From contig JAOTVO010000054.1 of assembly GCA_029863355.1 (NCBI GenBank), positions 1 through 12,177 on the forward strand: a stretch of DNA of 12,177 bases, in the 5' to 3' direction. The notes under the pieces are model-generated. The model did not search any database, was not told where the DNA came from, and saw only the letters and a program-made list of their open reading frames with translations. The position numbers and the translations under genes are program-made. Position 1 is the stretch's first letter, and every line of letters starts with the position of its first letter. This DNA comes from Candidatus Krumholzibacteriia bacterium (lineage in GTDB: Bacteria; Krumholzibacteriota; Krumholzibacteria; WVZY01; JAKEHA01). This document shows positions 1 through 6,134 of this stretch, one piece after another.

Positions 1-1320
1 GGAAAATGGGATATCGTCCATATACGCTGTCACCGTGACTGTCTCGCCTTGATTGCCCCGATTTCGGAGTTTGATGGGAACGTGAATGTTCGCAGCCTCA
101 ATCACCGGCTCGGATATCTCTCCCACAATCATGTCGACGTCGTGAACCGCGACGCCAGTATATACGACAGAAACGAGTAATGTGTTGTTTGCCGTCCTGT
201 TCTCAGCGGCTTGAGTCTGCACGGTGGCCGACACGTCCACCGTCGACGGAGCAAAGACCGTCGGTAGATTCACATCGGCCAACACGGTTTCTCCTGCGTC
301 CAAGGGGGCGAGCTCAACAGTGCTACCGACAGGCAACCCGTTGTGTGTAACGTCTAGGAAAACAGAGTCCGATGTGACGTTGCCCATATTGGAGATCTCT
401 ACCCTGACAAAGTGAGACTGGCCTGTGAGCGGGCTATTGGGAAACACCGACAGCCGTTTGACTGCAACGTCCTTGAAGGTCGCGGAGGCCCGCGCCAACG
501 CGGAATCGATGTTGGCAATCCCGTAATCGAAGTAATCGTACCAGCGAGGTATGGGAACGGGATCCACTCCGTGTTTGAGAATCTGTCTGACTTGGACCGG
601 GGTCAGCCCAGGCTCAGCGCCCAGTAACCTCCCCGCGATCCCGGCAACGAACGCGGCCGCAATCGAACTGCCCGTGCGCGGCACCGAGAAACCCAACAGC
701 CCCGTTGTCTCTACGTTTTTGCCGATGGCCGCGACTGTCTCCCGGCCGCTCGTGTTGCTCATCCTAAGAAAGACGCCACTGCTGTCGACGCCGACCACCG
801 AAACCACCGTAGGAAGGGCCGCGGGGTAGAGAGTGTGGGCGAGCTCCTCCGAGCCCGCCGGCGCGATTACTACTATGCCAGCGGCCTCCGCCGTGGCTAT
901 GGCAGTCGCTACCGCCGAGTAGTTGCCAATCGCTCCAACCCCTATCAAGACTACTTGCGCACCGTTGGCGACCGCGTAGGTGATGGCCTGCGCTATCAGA
1001 TCCTGGTCAGCGAGCGTGTGGTCGGTTACCTTGAGCGGCATCACCTGGCACGTTATGCAAACGCCCTGGATCGCTCCGTTGGCCGCCACGACTCCCGCCA
1101 GCTCGGTGCCGTGCCCGACGCGGTCATCGGCTAGCCCGTCGTTGTCGACAAAGTCAAAGCCACCCGTGACTTGACCAGTCAGGTCGGGGTGGAGTTCATT
1201 GACTCCCGTATCGATGATAGCGACGATGGTTTGTGCGGAAGCGAGGAACGGATTGAGGAGCAGAACAGCGAGAATGAAAAACATAGTCTGAAAGCGCGGT
1301 GCCGTGCGCCAGGAAGACAT
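1..1320 (-). CDS. Secreted subtilisin-like serine protease (S8) with CARDB-type domains, C-terminus off the window
   Basis: Translating the minus strand from an ATG at 1320 gives 440 open codons to the window edge. Residues 1-29 are a signal peptide (hydrophobic FFILAVLLLNPFLASA). The subtilase core follows at once: Asp37 in IIDTG, His70 in GHGTELAG, Ser219 in TGSSIAAAF. These match the S8 catalytic triad. The oxyanion asparagine, normally AAGN, is Ser157 (APAGS). There is no I9-type propeptide between signal and core. Residues about 283-386 and from 390 on look like CARDB beta-sandwich domains (DVAVKRLSVFPNSP, then VRVEISNMGN). The start is supported by AGGAGG six bases upstream. Codon use is less GC-rich than in the other genes. 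The gene has its own promoter and is not obviously linked to its neighbours. A secreted or surface protease is the likely role. Activity is uncertain because of the missing asparagine. The missing C-terminus could carry a sorting signal. Confidence 0.88.
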   Translation of the reverse strand, partial: MSSWRTAPRFQTMFFILAVLLLNPFLASAQTIVAIIDTGVNELHPDLTGQVTGGFDFVDNDGLADDRVGHGTELAGVVAANGAIQGVCITCQVMPLKVTDHTLADQDLIAQAITYAVANGAQVVLIGVGAIGNYSAVATAIATAEAAGIVVIAPAGSEELAHTLYPAALPTVVSVVGVDSSGVFLRMSNTSGRETVAAIGKNVETTGLLGFSVPRTGSSIAAAFVAGIAGRLLGAEPGLTPVQVRQILKHGVDPVPIPRWYDYFDYGIANIDSALARASATFKDVAVKRLSVFPNSPLTGQSHFVRVEISNMGNVTSDSVFLDVTHNGLPVGSTVELAPLDAGETVLADVNLPTVFAPSTVDVSATVQTQAAENRTANNTLLVSVVYTGVAVHDVDMIVGEISEPVIEAANIHVPIKLRNRGNQGETVTVTAYMDDIPFS

Positions 1321-1326
1321 GACAAG

Positions 1327-1332
1327 CCTCCT
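1327..1332 (-). promoter_or_regulatory. Shine-Dalgarno for the S8 protease
   Basis: The minus strand reads AGGAGG followed by CTTGTC and ATG. This is a full-match ribosome site with six-base spacing, and it fixes the start at 1320. No comparable site precedes the out-of-frame ATG at 1430. Confidence 0.85.
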
Positions 1333-1405
1333 GAGGTTTCAAACTGAATGCGTTTCCGAAACCCTACAAATCCTCCCTTGTGAATTGCCGGTGTTGGTGC
1401 GGCGA

Positions 1406-1422
1406 CGTCTCGCAAGGAGACG
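1406..1422 (-). repeat. Small stem-loop in the S8 protease leader
   Basis: CGTCTC and GAGACG form a perfect 6-bp stem around a 5-nt loop. It lies inside the predicted transcript leader. There is no U-tract, so it is not a terminator. Its function is unknown. Confidence 0.4.
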
Positions 1423-1469
1423 CGTTGCATGGTCGTGGGCGAGATGCGGATAAAGGGAATGTGCGAATT

Positions 1470-1478
1470 ATTATACCA
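1470..1478 (-). promoter_or_regulatory. Extended -10 promoter for the S8 protease
   Basis: The minus strand reads TGGTATAAT, a perfect TATAAT hexamer with the TGn extension. No good -35 hexamer lies 15-19 bases upstream, as is common for extended -10 promoters. Transcription would start near 1463 and give a leader of about 140 nt before the ATG at 1320. Confidence 0.65.
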
Positions 1479-1541
1479 GAAAGCACGGGTTAACGAAAGT
1501 AATATCGTAATCTCTGAACATAGCGTCTATGCTGAACTTTA

Positions 1542-1566
1542 CAACCGTTTACCGTGCAGACGGTTG
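1542..1566. repeat. 7-bp inverted repeat, possible operator upstream of the S8 protease
   Basis: CAACCGT and ACGGTTG are perfect inverted arms separated by 11 bp. The repeat sits about 65-90 bp upstream of the extended -10 box, where an activator or upstream regulator could bind. The same 7-mer recurs in the other intergenic control regions at 11810-11816 and 11996-12002. A regulatory role is inferred. Confidence 0.4.
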
Positions 1567-1682
1567 CCGATCCTGCAACTGGAGGTCCCCGACCCGTGGG
1601 GCAGGGACTATAAACTGTCAAGACGGATCGTCTATGAATCCCACGCAGCCAAACGGTCTGGGTGAGCACGCGCTAGAACGGG

Positions 1683-1853
1683 TCACTCCAGCGCGAAGAG
1701 CGCCTTGATACTTCCCCAGGTGGTCTCCTCCACGGGAACGATCTGTTCCATGAAGTTCCCCCGTATCTCGCCGGTGAGGTATTGCTCGGTGTGGATGTTG
1801 ACGTAGAGGCGCCCGGCCACGAGCTCGGTCACGTCCTGCGCGGAGAGGTCCAC
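1683..1853 (-). pseudogene. Remnant of a CHRD-domain protein (C-terminal third only)
   Basis: This minus-strand frame reads VDLSAQDVTELVAGRLYV, then NIHTEQYLTGEIRGNF, then a tail ending TTWGSIKALFALE and TGA. The pattern LVAG.LYVN.HT..Y..GEIRG is the diagnostic end of the CHRD domain, a fold of roughly 110-120 residues found in chordin and many secreted bacterial proteins. Only about 35 residues of the domain are present. It begins about 45 bp after the stop of the DUF5916 gene, in a different frame. A GTG at 1853 with AAGGA just upstream could in principle start a 56-residue peptide, but with no signal peptide and most of the fold missing this looks like debris of a deleted gene. The short tail after the domain resembles conserved C-terminal tails of exported proteins in FCB-type genomes, which is an unverified impression. 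Confidence 0.65.
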
Positions 1854-1897
1854 ACGCCGTCCTTTTTCGAGCGCGCGATGAAACCCCGCCGTCGCGG

Positions 1898-4246
1898 TCA
1901 GACGCGGAAGAGGTACTGGAACTTCATGAAGAAGATACGGTCGGTCTGCCGGTAGTGGGGATCGACCACCTCCACACCGGGCGTGTCGGGATCGTCCTGG
2001 ATGTTCTGCCACGTGTGGGACGAGCCGATGAAGAACACGGTGAAGGGGTTGATCTTGTAGGAGAGCAGGGGATCGAGCGTGGCGAAGTTGTCCGCGTCGA
2101 CGTACTCGCCGATCAGGCGCAGAAACAGGCTCTTGCTGAACTGGTACTGGAGCCGCGCGCGCGTGATGAAGACGTCGTAGATCTCCTCGCGGCTCTCGAG
2201 CTCGTCGAGACTGAACGACGTGTAGGTCAGGTCGAGCTGCAGCTGGGAGAGCGGCTTGAGCGTGGTCCACGCCTCGAACGTGCGCTGGTTGCCCAGGCGG
2301 GGGTCGTCGCGGTCGCGGACGATGGACTGCCCCAGCGACCAGTAGAATCCCGCCGTCATCAGCTGGCTGAAGTTGCTGTTGACGTTTCCGCTCCAGCGCC
2401 GGATGCCCTCGATGTGCGATCCGGCGAAGCGCTCGGAGCTCCACAGGTAGCCGGTCCATATCTGCGTCTGCTTCTTGAGGCGGAGCCACACGGACGGCGA
2501 GAGCCACTCGTCCTTGAAGAGGCCGTCGTGGTTGTACTTCTGTCCCGCCTCGAGCTGGGGCTCCACCCGGTCGATCACGGGGTTCTCGTCCATGTAGAAG
2601 GTGTAGCCGTTCCAGATCCCACCCGCGCGGTAGTTGTTGGCCGTGACGAAGCCATTCTCCGCGCGGAAGGTGGGCGAGAAGTCGTCGTACCAGGCCCAGA
2701 AGTTGTAGTGGCGGGCGCTGCGCTCGAGGCTCAAGGACGTGGCGTAGCCGCCGAACGTCTCGCCATCGAAATGGGAGGTGTACTGCTTCTCCTTGCCGAA
2801 GCGGATGTCTTCGAAGTCGGCGGAGAGGGTGGTGTCGTCGCGCTCGCGCGTGTAGCTGCCCAGCACCTGCGCCTCGAAGCCGTAGATCTCGGACAGGCGT
2901 ATGTGCGTGTCGATACCGTAGGTGGTATTCGACCCGTTGCCGTCGGTCATGCGCCGGTCGGTTACGAGCGCGCCCACGAACGACTCCTCGAGCACGTCGC
3001 GCTTGCCGCGCACGACAGTGGAGTAGGACTTGCCGCCCTCGACGAACTCACTCTGTTCCTCGAAGGGCACGATATAGGGCGAGCGCTCGTCCAGGGCGGA
3101 GATGACGCCGATGGTGCTGGCACCCTGCTTGCCGGTGATCTTGCCCGCGGCTCGCGGATCGTTGATCGAGCGCGTGTAGAGACCTCTGATCTTGGTGTTG
3201 AACATGTCGGCGCCCTCGAGGAAGAACGGTCGCTTCTCCGGGAAGAAGAGCGCGAAGGTCTGGTTGGCGTCGATCTGCGAAGCGTCGGACTCGATCTGGC
3301 TGAAGTCCGGGTTGTAGGTGGCGTCGAGCGTGTAGTTGGGGGTGATCCCGTATTTCAGCCCCACGCCGGCGTCGCCGGTGGCCTTGTCTTTCGTCCAGTC
3401 GAACGACGCGTCGTCTTCCCCCTCGAGGGTGCTGGACTGGCTGGCGATGGCGTAGGGGAGCACCTCGAGATTCTCGCCCTGGTTCACGCCGACCATCCCG
3501 TTCATGCTCCCCGCCTGGCAAAAGAGGCAGCTCTCGTCGCGCGAGATGGGCGCCCACGACATCTGCTCGCGGCTGTCGCGGGGGCGGATGCGCAGGACGT
3601 GTATGCCCCAGGTCTGACTTTCGGCGTCGGGGAAGCGAATCGAACGGAAGGGGATGGCCATCTCGGCGGTCCAGCCCCGCCCGTTGAGGTGGCCGCCGGA
3701 GTACCACACTGTGTCGTAGGAGTCGTCCTCGTTGTTGCGGGTGCGGCGCAGGTCGGCCTGGATGCCGTAGGGGTTGACGAAGAACTCGTACGCGTTCTGC
3801 TGGTCACGGAAGGTGTCCAGCATCACGCCGATCATGTCGTCGCGGTAGATGTTGTCGCGGTCGGTGACGGTGGCGCGAATCTTCGCGGGATCCTCGTCGT
3901 GGCAGACGAAGCCGAAGTAGACGTTGTCCACGTCGTAGGTGACATAGACCTCGGTCTCGGCGCCGGGCTCGACGTTGTCGCCGGGGTCGACCTCGACGAA
4001 GTTCTCCAGCCGCACGGCCGTCCGCCACGCGCTCTCTTCCAGGCGCCCGTCGACGCGAATCCGGTCGTCGCACGAGGGGACGTGGAACTCCAGCGTCGTG
4101 TTCGGCGCGAAGGCGGTGGGGTCCGGGACGCTGAGTGAAGGGCTGGACTCGGGGCTGCCTGCCTCCGCCGGCGCGGCGATGCTGGTCCACCCCAGAAGGG
4201 CGCTGGCGAGGATGGCGGGGCCCAGGTCGCGGTGTCTCATTGGCAT
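1898..4246 (-). CDS. CBM9-like / DUF5916 outer-membrane beta-barrel protein
   Basis: The protein is 782 residues, in the usual size range for this family. A signal peptide covers about residues 1-29 (hydrophobic stretch, then AEA-G). Residues about 52-235 form a family-9 carbohydrate-binding-like beta-sandwich: RIRVDGRLEESAW is the signature opening, followed by VYVTYDVDNVYFGF and RDDMIGVMLDTF. Residues about 297-344 carry the DUF5916 hallmark (LKYGITPNYTLDATYNPDFSQIES, written here in two parts: LKYGITPNYTLDAT and YNPDFSQIES, then FFPEKRPFFLEG). The remainder is an alternating beta-strand barrel ending in the aromatic FQYLFRV typical of outer-membrane proteins. A CxxC (Cys240, Cys243) sits at the domain junction. 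The ATG at 4246 is preceded by GAGGAG at eight bases; a second ATG six bases on is less well spaced. Substrate and function are unknown in this family. It is transcribed divergently from the metal-transport operon, so co-regulation is possible but unproven. Confidence 0.9.
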   Translation of the reverse strand: MPMRHRDLGPAILASALLGWTSIAAPAEAGSPESSPSLSVPDPTAFAPNTTLEFHVPSCDDRIRVDGRLEESAWRTAVRLENFVEVDPGDNVEPGAETEVYVTYDVDNVYFGFVCHDEDPAKIRATVTDRDNIYRDDMIGVMLDTFRDQQNAYEFFVNPYGIQADLRRTRNNEDDSYDTVWYSGGHLNGRGWTAEMAIPFRSIRFPDAESQTWGIHVLRIRPRDSREQMSWAPISRDESCLFCQAGSMNGMVGVNQGENLEVLPYAIASQSSTLEGEDDASFDWTKDKATGDAGVGLKYGITPNYTLDATYNPDFSQIESDASQIDANQTFALFFPEKRPFFLEGADMFNTKIRGLYTRSINDPRAAGKITGKQGASTIGVISALDERSPYIVPFEEQSEFVEGGKSYSTVVRGKRDVLEESFVGALVTDRRMTDGNGSNTTYGIDTHIRLSEIYGFEAQVLGSYTRERDDTTLSADFEDIRFGKEKQYTSHFDGETFGGYATSLSLERSARHYNFWAWYDDFSPTFRAENGFVTANNYRAGGIWNGYTFYMDENPVIDRVEPQLEAGQKYNHDGLFKDEWLSPSVWLRLKKQTQIWTGYLWSSERFAGSHIEGIRRWSGNVNSNFSQLMTAGFYWSLGQSIVRDRDDPRLGNQRTFEAWTTLKPLSQLQLDLTYTSFSLDELESREEIYDVFITRARLQYQFSKSLFLRLIGEYVDADNFATLDPLLSYKINPFTVFFIGSSHTWQNIQDDPDTPGVEVVDPHYRQTDRIFFMKFQYLFRV

Positions 4247-4254
4247 TGCGAATG

Positions 4255-4260
4255 CTCCTC
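4255..4260 (-). promoter_or_regulatory. Shine-Dalgarno for the DUF5916 gene
   Basis: The minus strand reads GAGGAG, then eight bases, then ATG at 4246. The spacing favours this ATG over the one at 4240. Confidence 0.7.
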
Positions 4261-4344
4261 GGCCCGCGGGGCCGGGTGGGGCGGCGGTTGCGGGCGTCGA
4301 TACTCATGGGACGCACCCAGGGCGATAAAGGTTGCATTACGTCC

Positions 4345-4373
4345 TTGACGCTGGAATAAGGCTTGCTTAGCTT
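4345..4373 (+). promoter_or_regulatory. Likely promoter of the metal-transport operon
   Basis: TTGACG (4345-4350) matches five of six -35 positions. After 17 bp comes TAGCTT (4368-4373), a weak -10. The start site would fall near 4380, giving a leader of about 30 nt before the GTG at 4409. The DtxR-like box overlaps the spacer and the -10, as expected for repression. Confidence 0.45.
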
Positions 4374-4375
4374 TA
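4357..4375 (+). promoter_or_regulatory. DtxR/IdeR-type operator (metal box)
   Basis: The 19 bases TAAGGCTTGCTTAGCTTTA match the DtxR/IdeR consensus TWAGGTTAGSCTAACCTWA at 14 of 19 positions by hand count. The ends are an imperfect inverted repeat (TAAGGC and GCTTTA). It lies just upstream of a DtxR-family gene and over its probable -10. Autoregulation by the product of 4409-5062 is the natural inference. A second small repeat, TAGCT-N8-AGCTA (4368-4385), overlaps its right half. Confidence 0.55.
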
Positions 4376-4396
4376 TTATTAGCTATGTCTAAACCT

Positions 4397-4401
4397 GGAG
4401 G
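4397..4401 (+). promoter_or_regulatory. Ribosome site that decides a GTG start
   Basis: GGAGG stands seven bases before the GTG at 4409. The in-frame ATG at 4385 has only AT-rich sequence and no ribosome site before it, and it overlaps the operator region. Confidence 0.6.
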
Positions 4402-4408
4402 CCGGGCC

Positions 4409-5062
4409 GTGATCCTCAGCGAAGCGATGCAGAACTACCTCAAGGCGATCTATGAGATCCTGGAAAGGCAAGACAAAGCAACGACTTCCGCGATCGCTCG
4501 CCGCATGGGCATCGCCGCGCCGTCGGTGACGGCGATGGTGAAGAAGCTCGCCCGCCTGAAGCTCGTGACGCATGCCCCCTATCAAGGGGTCCGGCTCACG
4601 ACGGTCGGCGAGAAGACGGCCCTCGAGGTCGTCCGCCACCACCGCCTGGTCGAGCTCTATCTGTCGGAGGCCCTCGGGGTGCCGTGGGATCGCGTCCATG
4701 CGGAGGCGGAGAAGCTCGAGCACGTGCTCTCCGAGGAGCTCGAGGAGCGCATCAGCGAGGCGCTGGGCCACCCCGCCTTCGACCCGCACGGGGCCCCCAT
4801 TCCCGCACGCGACGGCTCGCTCTCCCGCGTGGAGGCGCGCTCGCTCGCCGAGGTTCCGGCCGGGGACAGGGTCCGCGTGGTGGAAGTGGACGACCGCGAT
4901 CCGGAGCTCCTGCGCTACCTGGGGGACTTGGCTCTGTACCCGGGGAAGGAGCTCGAAGTATTGCGCGTGGAACCATACAACGGGCCTTTCGTGGTGCGGG
5001 TGGATGGCCGCGAGCGAATCGTGGGGCGTGCCGCCGCCCAGGAGATCCTCGTCACGGCTTAG
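4409..5062 (+). CDS. DtxR/MntR-family metal-dependent regulator with FeoA-like C-terminal domain
   Basis: From the GTG at 4409 the product is 217 residues; an ATG at 4385 would add eight. Residues 1-65 form the winged helix (LSEAMQNYLKAIYEIL, then APSVTAMVKKLARLKLV). Residues 66-125 form the metal-binding dimerisation domain. Compared with DtxR, candidate ligands are His78, Glu82, His97, Glu101, Glu104 and His105. Glu replaces the DtxR Cys102, as in MntR. Asn9 stands where DtxR has Met10 and MntR has Asp8. FDPHG.PIP ends this domain, and residues about 140-217 form the SH3/FeoA-like domain. In this family, metal-bound protein represses uptake genes. It is first in the operon, with a DtxR-like box over its promoter, so it probably represses itself, the next gene and feoB when Fe2+ or Mn2+ is plentiful. 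The ligand set alone does not settle which metal. Confidence 0.9.
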   Translation: MILSEAMQNYLKAIYEILERQDKATTSAIARRMGIAAPSVTAMVKKLARLKLVTHAPYQGVRLTTVGEKTALEVVRHHRLVELYLSEALGVPWDRVHAEAEKLEHVLSEELEERISEALGHPAFDPHGAPIPARDGSLSRVEARSLAEVPAGDRVRVVEVDDRDPELLRYLGDLALYPGKELEVLRVEPYNGPFVVRVDGRERIVGRAAAQEILVTA

Positions 5063-5090
5063 AGACGAGACGCAACCGGAGGACAGAGGT

Positions 5091-6134
5091 GTGTCGAGCC
5101 CGATCTTGAATCTTCTGATGTTCGCGCTGACCTCGGCGCTCGCCGCAGTGCTCCTGTGGCCGCGCCACGGCCTGCTGTGGCGGCTCCGCCGCGAACACCG
5201 TCTCTCCGGGCGGGTCATGCTGGAGGACGCGCTCAAACACGTGTTCCACCACGAGGACCACGGCGATACCGCCACGCTCGCCAGCCTCGCCGGCACTCTG
5301 GAGCTGTCCCGCGCCAAGGCGCTCTCGCTGGTCGCGCGCATGGAGCGCATGGACCTGGCGCGCGTGGCCGACGGCCGCGTCCTGCTCACCGAGGAAGGCA
5401 GGCGCAACGCGCTCCAGATCGTGCGCGCGCACCGGCTGTGGGAGCGCTACCTCGCCGACGAGACGGGCGTCGATCCGGCCGAGTGGCACCGCCTGGCCGA
5501 GCAGCGCGAGCATCGCATCACCCCGGCGCAAGCCGCTGCCCTCGAAGAGCGCCTCGGTCATCCGCGCTTCGACCCTCACGGCGACCCCATTCCCACCGCG
5601 GACGGTGAAGTGCCGGAGCGCGACGTAGTGCCGCTGGAGGGACTCCAGCCGGGCGACGCGGGCCGCGTGGTGCACATCGAGGATGAGCCGGCGGTCGTGT
5701 ACGCGCAGCTCGTGGCCCTCGGTATCTATCTCGGGATGGACCTGCGCGTCGCCGCGCGCACCGACGCGCGCATCGTCTTCGAGGGGGACGGCCGCAAATT
5801 CGTGCTCGCACCCATGATCGCCGCCAACGTCTCCGTGCGCCCGGCGCTACCGGCCGAGCCGCCGCGGCTGGCCGAGACCCGCGAGACCCTGGACGCGCTG
5901 GCGCCGGGCGAGTCGGCCGTGGTCACCGGCATCAGCCCCGCCTGTCGCGGGCTCGAGCGGCGGCGCCTGATGGATCTGGGCATCGTGCGCGGCACGCGCG
6001 TCACCTTCGAGCGGCACGGTCTCACGGGCGGATTGCGCGCCTATCGCGTGCGCGGCACGGTGGTCGCGCTGCGCCAGGAGCAGGCCGCGGTCGTACGAAC
6101 CGTGCAGGCACGGGAGGCTGCGAGCAATGAGTGA
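5091..6134 (+). CDS. Membrane-anchored DtxR-like protein with two FeoA-like domains
   Basis: The product is 347 residues from a GTG at 5091, preceded by GGAGG with eight-base spacing. An open frame runs upstream to 4572, but that part is a shadow of the previous gene. Residues 5-23 form one transmembrane helix ([19 protein letters not shown]), followed by a basic stretch ([13 protein letters not shown]), which predicts a cytoplasmic C-terminus. Residues about 40-105 form a DtxR-type winged helix ([29 protein letters not shown]). Residues about 105-168 form the metal domain, with candidate ligands Asp46, His114, Glu118, His133, Glu137, Glu140 and His141; FDPHGDPIP closes it. A degenerate FeoA-like domain spans about 178-250 and a canonical one about 263-340 ([15 protein letters not shown]). 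DtxR domains fused to metal-transporter permeases are known, and this looks like the soluble part of such a fusion on a single helix. The 3' end overlaps feoB by eight bases. Likely roles are a metal-sensing partner of FeoB, a tethered regulator, or both. Confidence 0.82.
   Translation: MSSPILNLLMFALTSALAAVLLWPRHGLLWRLRREHRLSGRVMLEDALKHVFHHEDHGDTATLASLAGTLELSRAKALSLVARMERMDLARVADGRVLLTEEGRRNALQIVRAHRLWERYLADETGVDPAEWHRLAEQREHRITPAQAAALEERLGHPRFDPHGDPIPTADGEVPERDVVPLEGLQPGDAGRVVHIEDEPAVVYAQLVALGIYLGMDLRVAARTDARIVFEGDGRKFVLAPMIAANVSVRPALPAEPPRLAETRETLDALAPGESAVVTGISPACRGLERRRLMDLGIVRGTRVTFERHGLTGGLRAYRVRGTVVALRQEQAAVVRTVQAREAASNE

Larger units (their letters stand above)
1321..1682. other. Intergenic control region, AT-richer than surroundings
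   Basis: This gap of about 360 bp holds the protease ribosome site, leader hairpin and extended -10 box. It also holds three perfect inverted repeats: CATAG-CGT-CTATG at 1519-1531, the 7-bp-arm repeat at 1542-1566, and AGACG-GAT-CGTCT at 1621-1633. I see no tRNA, no credible small gene and no rho-independent terminator for the DUF5916 transcript. The plus-strand 78-codon ORF at 1429-1665 has no ribosome site and no recognisable motif, so I do not call it. Confidence 0.6.

Noticed and set aside
1179..1430. 83-codon minus-strand ORF overlapping the protease start
   Set aside because: It is out of frame with the protease, has no ribosome site and no recognisable motif. The overlapping frame carries the signal peptide and catalytic Asp and His.
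1578..1611. GTCCC/GGGAC hairpin as a terminator for the DUF5916 transcript
   Set aside because: The pairing is short and interrupted, and no T-tract follows on the minus strand.
1616..1621. Perfect TTGACA on the minus strand upstream of the protease
   Set aside because: No -10-like hexamer lies 15-19 bases downstream, and the extended -10 box is too far away at about 140 bp.
1429..1665. 78-codon plus-strand ORF in the intergenic region
   Set aside because: It has no ribosome site and no recognisable motif, and it runs across promoter and inverted-repeat elements of the opposite strand.
1955..4138. 727-codon plus-strand open frame antisense to the DUF5916 gene
   Set aside because: It is low-complexity V/E/A/G/L-rich sequence with no domain, signal or ribosome site. 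It is the mirror of a GC-rich gene whose own frame carries clear family motifs.
4572..5090. N-terminal extension of the membrane-anchored DtxR-FeoA frame
   Set aside because: It is a frame shadow of the preceding regulator gene, rich in Arg, Ser and Pro. The GTG at 5091 has GGAGG at ideal spacing and starts directly before the transmembrane helix.
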